Positions 6,726 to 16,017 of a stretch of 64,000 nucleotides of DNA are shown here, piece by piece; the stretch's first letter is position 1, and each line of letters starts with the position of its first letter. Below the pieces are notes generated by a model. That model ran no database searches. It was given only the letters and a program-made list of their open reading frames with translations, and was not told the DNA's origin. Both the position numbers and the translations under genes were made by a program. The stretch comes from UBA7455 sp026713185 (GTDB lineage: Bacteria > Pseudomonadota > Gammaproteobacteria > Pseudomonadales > Azotimanducaceae). Location of the stretch: the NCBI GenBank assembly GCA_963665785.1, contig OY762456.1:1550001-1614000 (forward strand). The letters run 5' to 3'.

Positions 6726-7105
6726 TGCCAAAAAGAAATGGATTTACACTGATTGAAATCATGTTTGCCATGGCAATTCTTGCCATTGTTTCAGTCGTGT
6801 TATTAAAAAGTTCAGTCCAGTCAGTTTCCCGTGCCGGACTGATTCAGGATAGAACCATGGCCAGCTGGATTGCGGAGAACCAGCTACAGGGTTTACGCAT
6901 GATTGATCGGGACGATGAAGACAACTATCCCTCTGTCGGTGTAAAACGCTCTTCGATAACCATGGCGAACAGGGATTGGCAGATCGTACTTGATGTATCA
7001 GAGACAGAAAACGATCTGATAAGACGCATAGAGGTATCGGTTTTTAATGAACTGGACCCGGATGTTGCATTATCGACATTGACAGGTTTTATTGGGCGTT
7101 ACTGA
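6725..7105 (+). CDS. gspI: Type II secretion minor pseudopilin GspI
   Basis: The protein is 126 residues. Its leader MPKRNG ends at the G^FTLIEIMFAM cleavage site, followed by a hydrophobic helix and the GspI body with MASWIAENQLQGLR (the AENQL signature) and a beta-strand region. Its ATG overlaps the gspH stop by one base and its stop overlaps the gspJ start. GspI forms the pseudopilus tip complex with GspJ and GspK. Confidence 0.94.
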   Translation: MPKRNGFTLIEIMFAMAILAIVSVVLLKSSVQSVSRAGLIQDRTMASWIAENQLQGLRMIDRDDEDNYPSVGVKRSSITMANRDWQIVLDVSETENDLIRRIEVSVFNELDPDVALSTLTGFIGRY

Positions 7106-7968
7106 TGAAATTCCGTCAAACCTGCAGACTGCACGATCGATCCGGGTCCTTTAATGCTTACGGTTTGCCAGGACAATCCACTGTGGTCGGACGGGAAACA
7201 GGATTGCGGAAATTACACGGTCATTGCAGGACCATAAGAGGATTTACACTGCTTGAGGTGATGTTTGCAGTGTCGATCTTTGCCTTTGTCGGACTCGGTG
7301 CATACCAGTTACTCAGTACGGTTATTGATACCCAGGCCCGGGTAAGCACCAGCAATGAGACGATAACCAGGCTTTCCCGCGTATTCAACGTTATTGAGGG
7401 AGATCTGTTGCAGGTCGTTCAGCGCGGTATACGGGATGAGTATGGTGACAGGATACCGCCGTTGATGGTGGGCGACGGGACATCAACATCCGGGTTTTCG
7501 CAAATGGAGGGAACCGGGACACCCATTCTCGAGTTCACGCGAACGGGCTGGAATAATCCAATGCAGTTCCCGCGCAGCGACATGCAACGGGTCACCTATC
7601 GTCTGCAGGACGATGATGAACAGAAGAGGATACTGCAGCGGATTTTCTGGCTGGTGCTGGACCGGGTTCCGGAGAGCGATCCCGTAATCCAGACATTGTT
7701 GAATGATGTTGTTGACTTCCGTGTATACGTTCTGGATTACGATGGTGAACAACACAGTCTCTGGCCAGCCCATGATACCACCGGCATCACACCGCGAGCG
7801 CTGGAAATTTTCCTGGAGACAAAGACGTTGGGGGAGATACGCAGGATCTATGTATTACCGGACATGCCGGTAAGGGACTTGGGAGTATCAGAAAAATTTA
7901 AAGAAGATGATTCTGTAAAAGAACCTGAAAATGAATCTGAAGAAGAATCTGAAGAAGAAGCGACATGA
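7105..7968 (+). CDS. gspJ: Type II secretion minor pseudopilin GspJ
   Basis: As read from the ATG overlapping the gspI stop, the protein is 287 residues. The cleavage site IRG^FTLLEVMFAV comes only after 46 residues, an unusually long leader. GTG 7183 or TTG 7204 would give more normal leaders of about 20 or 13 residues, so the true start may be later. The body matches GspJ, with RVFNVIEGDLLQVV and the RDEYGDRIPP, QRVTYRLQ and RRIYVLPD regions. The C-terminus ends in a run of Glu-rich repeats (NESEEESEEEAT). It is a component of the pseudopilus tip with GspI and GspK. Confidence 0.9.
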   Translation: MKFRQTCRLHDRSGSFNAYGLPGQSTVVGRETGLRKLHGHCRTIRGFTLLEVMFAVSIFAFVGLGAYQLLSTVIDTQARVSTSNETITRLSRVFNVIEGDLLQVVQRGIRDEYGDRIPPLMVGDGTSTSGFSQMEGTGTPILEFTRTGWNNPMQFPRSDMQRVTYRLQDDDEQKRILQRIFWLVLDRVPESDPVIQTLLNDVVDFRVYVLDYDGEQHSLWPAHDTTGITPRALEIFLETKTLGEIRRIYVLPDMPVRDLGVSEKFKEDDSVKEPENESEEESEEEAT

Positions 7969-8975
7969 CTGGCGACAAACGAGGTTCTCCGATGCATTCT
8001 GAACAGGCAGGTGTGGCGCTGATTTCCATACTGTTGGTAGTGGCTATTACCGTCGTTCTTTCCTCAGCCATGATGCTGGATGAAAATCTGGTCATCCACA
8101 AGGTCAGGAACAACTTTGATCATGGACAGGTAAGACAGTATGCACTTGGTGGAGAGGAGCTGGCCCGGCAGATACTCCGCGAAGACTATGAGAGTGAAGA
8201 CAAACATGACCATCTTCAGGAAGAATGGGCGGCACAAGGGATGGAATTTGAGTTCGCTGACGGGGAAGTGTTGTTGCAGATCAACGACCTGCAGGGAAGG
8301 ATCAACATCAATACACTGGTAAATCCAGGTCCTGAAGGAGATCAGGCACGGACTCGATTTCAGGTTCTACTGGCTAATGCAGGTCTGGATGCGATGTATC
8401 TGGACCGCCTGATCGACTGGCTGGATAATGATGAGACTGTCAGTCAATCAGGAGCAGAGGACTATGCCTATCTGGGTCTTGAGCGACCTTACCGCACCAG
8501 CGGTCAACCAGCCGTGGAGGTATCGGAACTCAGGCAACTGCTTGACATGGATGCCAATTCATTTGCAGTTCTTGCACCGTATCTGAGCGCATTGCCGGAG
8601 CAGAGAACGCCTGTCAACATCAACACTGCGTCTGCCGGCATTCTGCAGTCACTGTCGTACAGACTGACTGCCGACATTGTCGATCTGTTGATTCAGGAAA
8701 GAGACAGGCAGTCCGGGTATAAATCGGTTACCGAATTCCTGCAATCTCCTCATGTCGCCGGATTGGGCATTTCGGAACTGGGACTTGGTGTACAATCCAG
8801 GTATTTTGAGGTCCGTGTCCAGGCTGTAAATCTGGACCGACATGGTTATCTGACGAGTGTGATTCAACGTAATTCCACGAATGGGAATATGCGGGTTTTA
8901 TATCGTAACTTTGGATGGAAGGTGATTCTGAAGGAGCCGCTGGAAGATTCCGGCGAGAATAAAGAAAATGGTTGA
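7965..8975 (+). CDS. gspK: Type II secretion minor pseudopilin GspK
   Basis: The protein is 336 residues from an ATGA overlap with gspJ; ATG 7992 with GAGG upstream would give a shorter leader (MHSEQAG^VALISILLV). Mature GspK lacks Glu at +5, as here. The body has the GspK signatures LQGRININTL, DRLIDWLDND and TPVNINTASAGIL, the helix-hairpin-helix-like saddle. GspK caps the pseudopilus tip and is larger than the other pseudopilins, consistent with this length. Its end overlaps the gspL start. Confidence 0.93.
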   Translation: MTGDKRGSPMHSEQAGVALISILLVVAITVVLSSAMMLDENLVIHKVRNNFDHGQVRQYALGGEELARQILREDYESEDKHDHLQEEWAAQGMEFEFADGEVLLQINDLQGRININTLVNPGPEGDQARTRFQVLLANAGLDAMYLDRLIDWLDNDETVSQSGAEDYAYLGLERPYRTSGQPAVEVSELRQLLDMDANSFAVLAPYLSALPEQRTPVNINTASAGILQSLSYRLTADIVDLLIQERDRQSGYKSVTEFLQSPHVAGLGISELGLGVQSRYFEVRVQAVNLDRHGYLTSVIQRNSTNGNMRVLYRNFGWKVILKEPLEDSGENKENG

Positions 8976-10179
8976 TAAAATCATCGTCCGACTTGGTGAG
9001 ATCAACGAATGGCTGGTCTGTGATGGCGATGTATCGAATCAGGTCCGGCAGGGAACACCTGATGAAATTGCCACGGCTCTGAAAACCATGAACTGGCAGG
9101 GGGAAGTAATTGTTCTTGTGCCTGGGGAGAAGGTTTTGCTGACCGCCGCCGCCGTTCCAAGTCGTCAGCAACGGCAGATCATGCAGGCTGTCCCGAATGT
9201 TGTTGAGGAGCAACTGGCGTTGGATATCGATGACTGCCATTTTGCCATTGGCGACAGGAACGAGGCTGGTGAGATATCGGTGGCGGTGGTATCACTGGAG
9301 GATATGCACCATTGGCAATCAATCTTGTCAGATGTGGGAGTCAAGCCGATGCTGATGTATTCGGATACTCTGACAGGGCCGTGGACCAAGGGCATATCCA
9401 TCACTATTGATGGGAAACGAGCCCATTTCCGTTCCGGAAAATTTGCTGGATTTACAGTGCCATCGCACCAAATCGCATTTGCGGCAGAATTGATACCCGA
9501 TATCGAAATCGTTGATCTATACGCCGGGCAAGACGATTTGGAAGATCTCAGACTACAACTGGCACAGATAGAGGCCATAGACGGCGTTTTACTCAATGTC
9601 CACACACGGGAAAGAGGTGGGATTACCTTAAACGACGTCAGTAATATCGAAGAAACTCTCAATCTGCTACAGGGAGAATTCCAGGTCAGCAGAGAGACCA
9701 GGAGTGGGTTCCGGATCTGGCAATCCGCGGCAATACTGGCGGTCTGCACATTTCTTCTACACGTATCCTTACTCTGGGGTCAGGGCATTTATCTGCAAAT
9801 CACCGCAAACCGCTACGCACAGGAGGCCAAAACGCTATATCGTGAGGTATTTCCTAATGATCAGAACGTACGGGATGTCCGTCGACGATGGGATGCACAC
9901 CTCAGCGGCTCGGGAAGCACCTCTGGAGACCGGTTTATTGCGTTGTTGAGTGGCGTTGCCGCCAACTTGTCCGGTTCCTCAATGACCGTCAATAACATCA
10001 GTTACAGCGAAGGCCGCGGCGGCCTGACCTTGCAACTGACCGCGTCGAGGTCGGAACAACTTCTGCAGTTCTCGCAAACACTCAACAGTGAAGGTTTCGC
10101 CGCGGAAATCGGTACTATCTCCCAGGTAGAGGATAATGTGCGCGGCAGTATCAAGATCGGTTCTTCCAGAGGCTCATGA
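8968..10179 (+). CDS. gspL: Type II secretion inner-membrane protein GspL
   Basis: The protein is 403 residues. A large cytoplasmic actin-like domain (about 1-250, with VLVPGEKVLLTAAAVP, LALDIDDCHFAIG and MLMYSDTLTGPW) is followed by one transmembrane helix (about 252-270, SAAILAVCTFLLHVSLLW) and a periplasmic ferredoxin-like domain. GspL links the GspE ATPase to the platform and pairs with GspM. It overlaps gspK by 8 bp and gspM by 4 bp. Sequence similarity to well-studied GspL is modest, but gene order and architecture are decisive. Confidence 0.92.
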   Translation: MVDKIIVRLGEINEWLVCDGDVSNQVRQGTPDEIATALKTMNWQGEVIVLVPGEKVLLTAAAVPSRQQRQIMQAVPNVVEEQLALDIDDCHFAIGDRNEAGEISVAVVSLEDMHHWQSILSDVGVKPMLMYSDTLTGPWTKGISITIDGKRAHFRSGKFAGFTVPSHQIAFAAELIPDIEIVDLYAGQDDLEDLRLQLAQIEAIDGVLLNVHTRERGGITLNDVSNIEETLNLLQGEFQVSRETRSGFRIWQSAAILAVCTFLLHVSLLWGQGIYLQITANRYAQEAKTLYREVFPNDQNVRDVRRRWDAHLSGSGSTSGDRFIALLSGVAANLSGSSMTVNNISYSEGRGGLTLQLTASRSEQLLQFSQTLNSEGFAAEIGTISQVEDNVRGSIKIGSSRGS

Positions 10180-10655
10180 TGGAGTTTTCCCGTACAACTG
10201 TAAGCAGATTTAACGCCCTGGAACGATCAGAGAAAGCATTGGCTGCGATTATTGCCGGTATGGTAGCGATACTTTTTCTGTATTTTGCCATCTGGATGCC
10301 GGTGAATTCCTATTATCAGGCAAGTCTGCTGGACCGGGACAGGCAGGCCAGCCTCATCAGATACATGCGTGCAAGTGAAGACAAGGTGCGTGCTTCAATC
10401 TCTGGCAGACCCGCGGGACAATCGCTGATAACAGAGGTGTCGAGTACTGCCGAGCAGGCAGGAATAAAACCCAATCGATTTCAGCCGGAGGGCAGTGACG
10501 CAGTCAGCGTCTGGTTCGACAATGTGTCTTTTGACGATCTCATTGCATGGATAGTCCAACTCGATGATCAACGGGGTATCAGGGTACGGCAGATTACCAT
10601 CGACCGTCAGGATACACCGGGTATTGTCAATGCCCGGGTCATCCTGCGCAGTTAG
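10176..10655 (+). CDS. gspM: Type II secretion inner-membrane protein GspM
   Basis: The protein is 159 residues: a short cytoplasmic tail, one transmembrane helix (about 23-43, ALAAIIAGMVAILFLYFAIW), then a periplasmic domain with VSFDDLIAWIVQLDDQRGIRVRQITID, typical of GspM. The ATGA overlap with gspL indicates coupled translation. It stabilises GspL and the platform. No gspN or gspO (prepilin peptidase) follows, so the peptidase must be encoded elsewhere. Confidence 0.93.
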   Translation: MMEFSRTTVSRFNALERSEKALAAIIAGMVAILFLYFAIWMPVNSYYQASLLDRDRQASLIRYMRASEDKVRASISGRPAGQSLITEVSSTAEQAGIKPNRFQPEGSDAVSVWFDNVSFDDLIAWIVQLDDQRGIRVRQITIDRQDTPGIVNARVILRS

Positions 10656-10810
10656 CTTTTGACAAACACAAACTATTCCCGACATACAGCAGATGGTTTT
10701 GGGGCATTCATTTGCACCAGCATAATGTCGGAGCGCCGAGTTGGAGGAGCATGACTACAGGCATGCGGGGGAGACGAGGACACCCGCTGAAGGTTTTTTT
10801 CACACCCGCT
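10656..10810 (-). repeat. Dispersed repeat family A, copy 1
   Basis: From about 10668 this region is the reverse complement of the right half of the copy at 19333-19440. The shared stretch runs from the segment around cccgacatacagcagatg through agcataatgtcggagcgccg to gcatgcggggg. It ends with a short tandem of acacccgctgaagg (about 10780-10820). It sits directly after the gsp operon. Accidental reading frames in the repeat (such as 10712-10963) are not genes. Confidence 0.8.
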
Positions 10811-10889
10811 GAAGGCTCTTTACAGTTGGTTTTGAATTCCAGTTCTGGTAGTTTTGGCTGCGAATATCAGCAGTCTTTGAGGTTTAACC

Positions 10890-11210
10890 ATGCCGAAAAT
10901 CGGCGAAAACAGCCTAATCGGCCAGTCAGGCAAGACATATCGTATGAATGTCTATACAAGTGATATTCAATTTAACGATTTTATTCCGGGCGTTTATCTG
11001 ATGTCTTCTGTGGACGATGCCGGTGAAGAGCGATACATCTTCCTGGGTGAGACCGACAATATCTATCCGCTGTTGCAGAAACATCCCGAGCAGGCAAAAT
11101 TCGATGCCGAAAATTACAATCGCATCTCGTTTCATATGAATGCAAGCAGAGATGTCCGCACTGCAATTATTGGTGATTTGTTGCCGACCCTGAAACCGGT
11201 GTGCAACTGA
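10890..11210 (+). CDS. Small GIY-YIG-like protein
   Basis: The protein is 106 residues with GAGG 7 nt before the ATG. The pattern PGVYLMSSV...ERYIFLGETDNIYPLLQKHPEQ and the ending DLLPTLKPVCN recall the GIY-YIG fold, whose proteins often finish with a P-CN motif. Here GVY and IFLGET replace GIY and YIG, and the catalytic arginine region is not evident. It may therefore be a degenerate, non-nuclease relative. It stands alone between repeat family A and the efflux genes. The function cannot be assigned. Confidence 0.6.
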   Translation: MPKIGENSLIGQSGKTYRMNVYTSDIQFNDFIPGVYLMSSVDDAGEERYIFLGETDNIYPLLQKHPEQAKFDAENYNRISFHMNASRDVRTAIIGDLLPTLKPVCN

Positions 11211-11487
11211 CAAAGTCGAAACGCATGGGCTGGAGGCGTTGGCTTCATATTTCGACAGATTTTCCTGTCTGAATCGTATAGATGCAATTAAAATACCCCG
11301 GAATATATTAAAAATTTTACATAACCCGGTACGTGTAAATCACATTACAATTAAAGTTATACCTTGGTTACCAGGCTGATTACTGAGCTTGATTCTTTTT
11401 ATAAGCCTGCAGTCAGGTAATGTTTACGTGCATGCATAGGCGGTGGTCAGGGCGTTAACAGGGACAAGGACAGGAATAAATATTCAG
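11211..11487. other. Intergenic region before the efflux operon
   Basis: No gene seen. The segment 11280-11410 is AT-rich and probably holds the promoter of the downstream adaptor/RND operon. A weak hairpin, gacag-attttc-ctgtc, lies near 11259-11274, too weak to call a terminator. I cannot fix -35/-10 boxes with confidence. Confidence 0.4.
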
Positions 11488-12759
11488 ATGAAAAACCCTG
11501 CGTTAATCTTATTATTAGGCATCAGTCTTTATGGATGTAGTGACTCCGAAGAGCCGAATTCAAAAGGCGCCGTGTCCAAGACTACTGCGCAACGTGCATC
11601 TCCGGACGGTGAAAAACCCCGTAACGAAGGAAAGAGACCGGAAGGAAAGAGACCAGAAGGAAAAAGACCGGAAGGAAAGAGACCGGATCAGGCAGCACGC
11701 GGTCAAGGCGCTGGGGGACCCAGAGCAGGCGCTGAAGGTCGGCGTCCTGGTGGCGGGGCAATGGGCGGGAGACGTCCCGGTGACCGAATGGCGCAAATGC
11801 GCAGTCAGAATCAGCAACGCCCGGTACCGGTAGCTGTCGCCAAAGTACAGCGTGGCAGAGTTGACGCATTCTATGCAACTACCGCTTCACTTTCAGCGGC
11901 CGAGGAAGCCTCTGTCGTTGCAAGAACTCAGGGTGTTGTGCAGGACATCTTTGTCGAGGAAGGGGATATTGTTACCGCCGGAGAACCTCTGGCGCAGCTT
12001 GATACCACCAGACTGGCATTGGAAGTAGACCGTACCGGAACCAATATCGAGAGTTTTGACCGAGCCCATAAACGAGCCCGGCAACTGCTGGATACCAGCA
12101 TGATTTCACCAGAGGTTTATGACCAGGCGCTTTATAATCTTGAACGTGAGCATGCAACCCTGGCATTGCAACTCTACGAGATGGAAGAAGCCACTATTCG
12201 AGCGCCTATTGCCGGTGTGATTACGCTGCGGCACATCAAGCTGGGTAATACACTGTCTCCGAACAGTCCGGCATTTGAACTTAAACAGGCCGATAGCATG
12301 GAAGCAGTACTCAATGTACCGGAGAAGGAATTAATCAAAATCAAGGAAGGTCAGTTGGCAATTGCCAGTATAGATGCATTGAATGACCGGGATTTTGAGG
12401 GTGTAGTGGAACGAATTGCACCGGAAGTGGATGCCAGCTCCGGGACTTTTCGTGTTATCGTTGCACTGGACAATACCGATAATCTCCTCAAACCGGGCAT
12501 GTTTGCCCGTGTCAATGTTCGTTACGACAGCAGCGAAAACACCTTGCTTGTCAACCGTGAAGCTGTTGTTACCCAGAAGGACGAAAATACTGTTTTTGTC
12601 GTCAGGGACGGATTGGCAATGCGCCAGTTTGTAGAACTGGGATATGCCATGGGTGGCGATGTTGAGATACTCAATGGCCTTGATGAAGGTGATGAGGTTA
12701 TTGTTACGGGTCAAAATGGTTTGAAAGACGGTACTTCGGTCCGCGTTGTTTCGATCTAG
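11488..12759 (+). CDS. RND efflux periplasmic adaptor (membrane fusion lipoprotein)
   Basis: The protein is 423 residues. A lipoprotein signal peptide ends at LYGC (Cys17). A long low-complexity basic linker follows, with four consecutive GKRPE-type repeats (about 50-72) and Gly/Arg-rich sequence to about residue 110. Then comes the adaptor core: a biotinyl-lipoyl-like half (VVARTQGVVQDIFVEEGD), a hairpin, the second half (EATIRAPIAGVITLRHIKLG), a beta barrel and a membrane-proximal domain. The adaptor links an inner-membrane RND pump to an outer-membrane channel. It lies 12 bp before the first RND gene. No outer-membrane factor gene is present nearby. Confidence 0.92.
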   Translation: MKNPALILLLGISLYGCSDSEEPNSKGAVSKTTAQRASPDGEKPRNEGKRPEGKRPEGKRPEGKRPDQAARGQGAGGPRAGAEGRRPGGGAMGGRRPGDRMAQMRSQNQQRPVPVAVAKVQRGRVDAFYATTASLSAAEEASVVARTQGVVQDIFVEEGDIVTAGEPLAQLDTTRLALEVDRTGTNIESFDRAHKRARQLLDTSMISPEVYDQALYNLEREHATLALQLYEMEEATIRAPIAGVITLRHIKLGNTLSPNSPAFELKQADSMEAVLNVPEKELIKIKEGQLAIASIDALNDRDFEGVVERIAPEVDASSGTFRVIVALDNTDNLLKPGMFARVNVRYDSSENTLLVNREAVVTQKDENTVFVVRDGLAMRQFVELGYAMGGDVEILNGLDEGDEVIVTGQNGLKDGTSVRVVSI

Positions 12760-12771
12760 GAGAAGCCCTGT

Positions 12772-15700
12772 ATGAGCCTTGTGTCCGGCTCCATTGCCCG
12801 TCCGGTTACCGTAACGATGGCTACGATTGCCGTTGTGCTGTTCGGCGGTATTTCCCTGGACCGTCTTGGGCTAAACCTGCTGCCGGAACTGAATTACCCC
12901 ACACTGACGGTCAGAACTGAATTTGAGGGTGCTGCTCCGGCGGAGGTTGAGGAACAGATCACCAGACGCCTGGAACAGCGATTGGGAGTGGTCAGCGGAT
13001 TACGCAAGATGCACTCTATTTCTGTCGCCGGACGTTCCGATGTGATCCTTGAGTTTGCCTGGGGTACCGATATGGACCTTACGGCGATTGAAGTTCGGGA
13101 GAACCTCGATCTGGTGAACCTGCCGCTTGATATCGAAAGGCCATCCATTCTGCGTCTCAATCCGAATCTGGACCCCATTTTCAGATTGGCGCTTACCCGC
13201 AAAGAGCCGCTTTCCGACCCGGTCCACGATCTGCAGACGTTGCGCCGTTTTGCCGATGATTTCATGAAACGTCGTCTGGACCCGGTATCCGGTGTGGCGG
13301 CAGTGATTGTCGGAGGTGGTTATGAGGATGAGATCTCGGTCCATGTAGACCAGGAGAAACTCGGTCAGCTGGGTATCACGCTGCAAACACTGGGGCAGAG
13401 AATCAACAGTACGAATGTAAACCTGTCCGGGGGGCGTCTCTCTGATGGTACCCGTGATTATCTGGTGAGAACGGTCAACCAGTTTGCTTCAGTCGATGAC
13501 ATTGGTGAAACGATTATTTTCCAGAACGAAGGACGGATTCTGAGGTTGCGGGACGTGGCGACGGTAAGCGAAGGCCACAAAGAGCGGGACTCGATCATGC
13601 GGGTCAATGGCAGTGAGGCTATAGAACTGTCGCTCTACAAGGTAGGTGATGCCAATACAGTGAAGGTTGCGGAGAACGTCAGGGAAAGACTTGCCGAGAT
13701 CCGCGAAGTATTACCATCCGGATTCCAACTGGTGACGATTTATGATCAGGCAACATTTATCAGTGCCGCCATAGAAGAAGTCCGTTCCGCCGCCATACTG
13801 GGAGCGATACTGGCAGTGCTGGTGTTGTTCCTGTTTCTGAGAGATTTACGCAGTACCCTGATTGTCACCGCGACGATTCCCGCATCAGTGATGGTGACCT
13901 TCGCCCTGATGGACATGCAGAGTATTACACTCAATATCATGAGTCTGGGTGGTATTGCCCTGGCTGTTGGTATGCTGGTGGATAATGCCATTGTGGTGCT
14001 GGAGAACATCTCAAGACACAAAACGTCCGGTAAAACTCAGGCAGAGGCAGCAGACCAGGGCACTTCTGAAGTTGGCAGTGCCGTATTGGCTTCGACCATG
14101 ACCACCATCGCCGTTTTCCTGCCCCTGGCGTTTGTAGAAGGAATTGCCGGACAACTATTCAAGGATCAGGCGCTGACAGTGACCTTTGCACTGATCACTT
14201 CGCTCATTCTGGCGTTTACCCTGATTCCCATGCTGTCTTCCGTCAGGGGTAAGGGAGTCACGATAGGGGAATCCGGCGATAAACGGGATTGGCCCATCTG
14301 GTTAAATCGCCTGTTGTTACCCTTACGCTGGCTGTTTGTTGTGATTCCCGGTCTGGTGCTCGTTGTTGTGTTCAAAATATTCCGCTGGGTACGCCAGGGA
14401 TCAGGATGGCTCATTCTGCCGTTACTGAATGGTTTTGACTACGTTTATGCCGCTGTGGAATCGGGATACCAGGGCTTGTTGCGGCTGTCATTAAGATATC
14501 GGTTGATGGTCATCGTTGTGGCATTGTCTGTATCTGCCGCCAGTGTCGCAATGATCCCGTTGCTGTCTTTCCAGTTGATTCCTCCCCTTGCCCAGGGCGA
14601 ATTCAAAGTGGATTTTGAATTATCACCTGGCACCCGTCTGGAATTTACAGACAACACATTGAATGATGCTCAGTATCCACTGCAGAGAATGGGACTTGTC
14701 GAGAAAACATACTCTGTTGCAGGTACTGGCGGCAGACTGGATGCATCTGCAGTCAGCGGTGGTGAGAACATTGGCGAATTGAATGTGGTGTTGCCGCCGG
14801 GCGCCGGCAGCCTTGATGAGCAGGATGCCATGTTTGTAGTGCGGGAAGTGCTGGAAAATATTCCAGACGCTCAATATACAATCTCCCGCCCGCAATTATT
14901 TTCCTTTTCTACGCCACTGGAAATTCTGATCAGCAGTTCGGACCTGGCAGCCATTGACCAGGTTGCAGGTCTGCTCGTACAGTTGATGGTGCAATCCTCA
15001 ACCTTCCGGGATGTGGAATCCTCCATGCGCACCGGATATCCGGAGATTCAGATTGATTTCGATCAGGAACGAGCTGCTGCACTGGGCCTGTCGGTACCGG
15101 AAATTGCCGATCTTGTTGTACGCAAGGTCAAGGGTGATGTGCCAACTGAATTTACCTGGCAGGACAAAAAAATAGATATCAGGATCAGGTTGGAAGAAGA
15201 CAAACGAAATTCCATGAGCGACATCGAGAATATTATCGTTAATCCAACCAGTGAAAATCAGGTACGGTTGTCCACCGTAGCGGAGGTGTCCGAGGGTATG
15301 GGACCCGCTGATATCCAGCGAATCGGCCAGCAGCGAGTAGCCATTGTCAGTGCCAATATCGTTGGCAGTGACCTTGGGGCGGCAGCCGCGGAGGTACGTG
15401 AGTTGCTGGCGCAAATTCCACATCCGTCAGATGTCAGAAGCAGTGTCAGCGGACAGAATGAAGAGATGGAAGCTTCCTTTGATTCTCTGCAGTTCGCTCT
15501 GTTACTGGCCTTGATTATGGTTTACCTGGTCATGGCATCATTGTTCGAGTCTTTGCTGCACCCGTTTATCATCATGTTTACCATACCCCTGGCCGCTGTC
15601 GGGACAATACTGGCATTGGTCATCACGGGAACCAGCGTCTCTGTGGTCGTTTTCATCGGATTGATCCTGTTGGCGGGTATCGTCGTCAACAATGCCATCG

Positions 15701-16017
15701 TACTGATCGACAGGGTTAATCAGTTGCGGGCAACCGGTCTGGCCAAACAGGAAGCGCTGTATCAGGGCGCCAGCCAGCGCCTGCGACCGATATTGATGAC
15801 GACCCTGACGACTGTGCTGGGTCTTTTGCCCATGGCAGTTGGTGTCGGAGAAGCATCGGAACTGAGAACGCCGTTGGCAATTACTGTCATCGGTGGACTT
15901 CTGGTATCCACTTTCCTTACCCTTATCGTGATTCCGGTAGTTTATGATCTGATTGATCGAAGAGTCACTACCGCGGATATTATGGACGCACCCCAACCAT
16001 CGGAGGCAGGTACATGA
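12772..16017 (+). CDS. RND efflux pump permease, first subunit gene
   Basis: The protein is 1081 residues, within the normal HAE1/AcrB size. It opens with SIARPVTVTMATIAVVLFGG and has two large periplasmic porter halves, each preceded by a transmembrane helix and followed by the multi-helix bundle. TM4 carries the proton-relay Asp pattern GMLVDNAIVVLENI, and the second bundle has VVNNAIVLIDRVNQLR. GGAGA lies 8 nt before the ATG. An inserted hydrophobic, basic stretch at about 500-545, between the two halves, is longer than in AcrB. The pump exports lipophilic compounds using the proton gradient. Its stop overlaps the next RND gene. Confidence 0.95.
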   Translation: MSLVSGSIARPVTVTMATIAVVLFGGISLDRLGLNLLPELNYPTLTVRTEFEGAAPAEVEEQITRRLEQRLGVVSGLRKMHSISVAGRSDVILEFAWGTDMDLTAIEVRENLDLVNLPLDIERPSILRLNPNLDPIFRLALTRKEPLSDPVHDLQTLRRFADDFMKRRLDPVSGVAAVIVGGGYEDEISVHVDQEKLGQLGITLQTLGQRINSTNVNLSGGRLSDGTRDYLVRTVNQFASVDDIGETIIFQNEGRILRLRDVATVSEGHKERDSIMRVNGSEAIELSLYKVGDANTVKVAENVRERLAEIREVLPSGFQLVTIYDQATFISAAIEEVRSAAILGAILAVLVLFLFLRDLRSTLIVTATIPASVMVTFALMDMQSITLNIMSLGGIALAVGMLVDNAIVVLENISRHKTSGKTQAEAADQGTSEVGSAVLASTMTTIAVFLPLAFVEGIAGQLFKDQALTVTFALITSLILAFTLIPMLSSVRGKGVTIGESGDKRDWPIWLNRLLLPLRWLFVVIPGLVLVVVFKIFRWVRQGSGWLILPLLNGFDYVYAAVESGYQGLLRLSLRYRLMVIVVALSVSAASVAMIPLLSFQLIPPLAQGEFKVDFELSPGTRLEFTDNTLNDAQYPLQRMGLVEKTYSVAGTGGRLDASAVSGGENIGELNVVLPPGAGSLDEQDAMFVVREVLENIPDAQYTISRPQLFSFSTPLEILISSSDLAAIDQVAGLLVQLMVQSSTFRDVESSMRTGYPEIQIDFDQERAAALGLSVPEIADLVVRKVKGDVPTEFTWQDKKIDIRIRLEEDKRNSMSDIENIIVNPTSENQVRLSTVAEVSEGMGPADIQRIGQQRVAIVSANIVGSDLGAAAAEVRELLAQIPHPSDVRSSVSGQNEEMEASFDSLQFALLLALIMVYLVMASLFESLLHPFIIMFTIPLAAVGTILALVITGTSVSVVVFIGLILLAGIVVNNAIVLIDRVNQLRATGLAKQEALYQGASQRLRPILMTTLTTVLGLLPMAVGVGEASELRTPLAITVIGGLLVSTFLTLIVIPVVYDLIDRRVTTADIMDAPQPSEAGT

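Noticed and set aside
10712..10963. Small frame in repeat family A with a recurring NVGAPSWRSM peptide (also 19284-19583 and 56201-56593)
   Set aside because: The shared peptide arises because the repeat itself is copied. There is no ribosome-binding site, and the frames extend into unrelated flanks.
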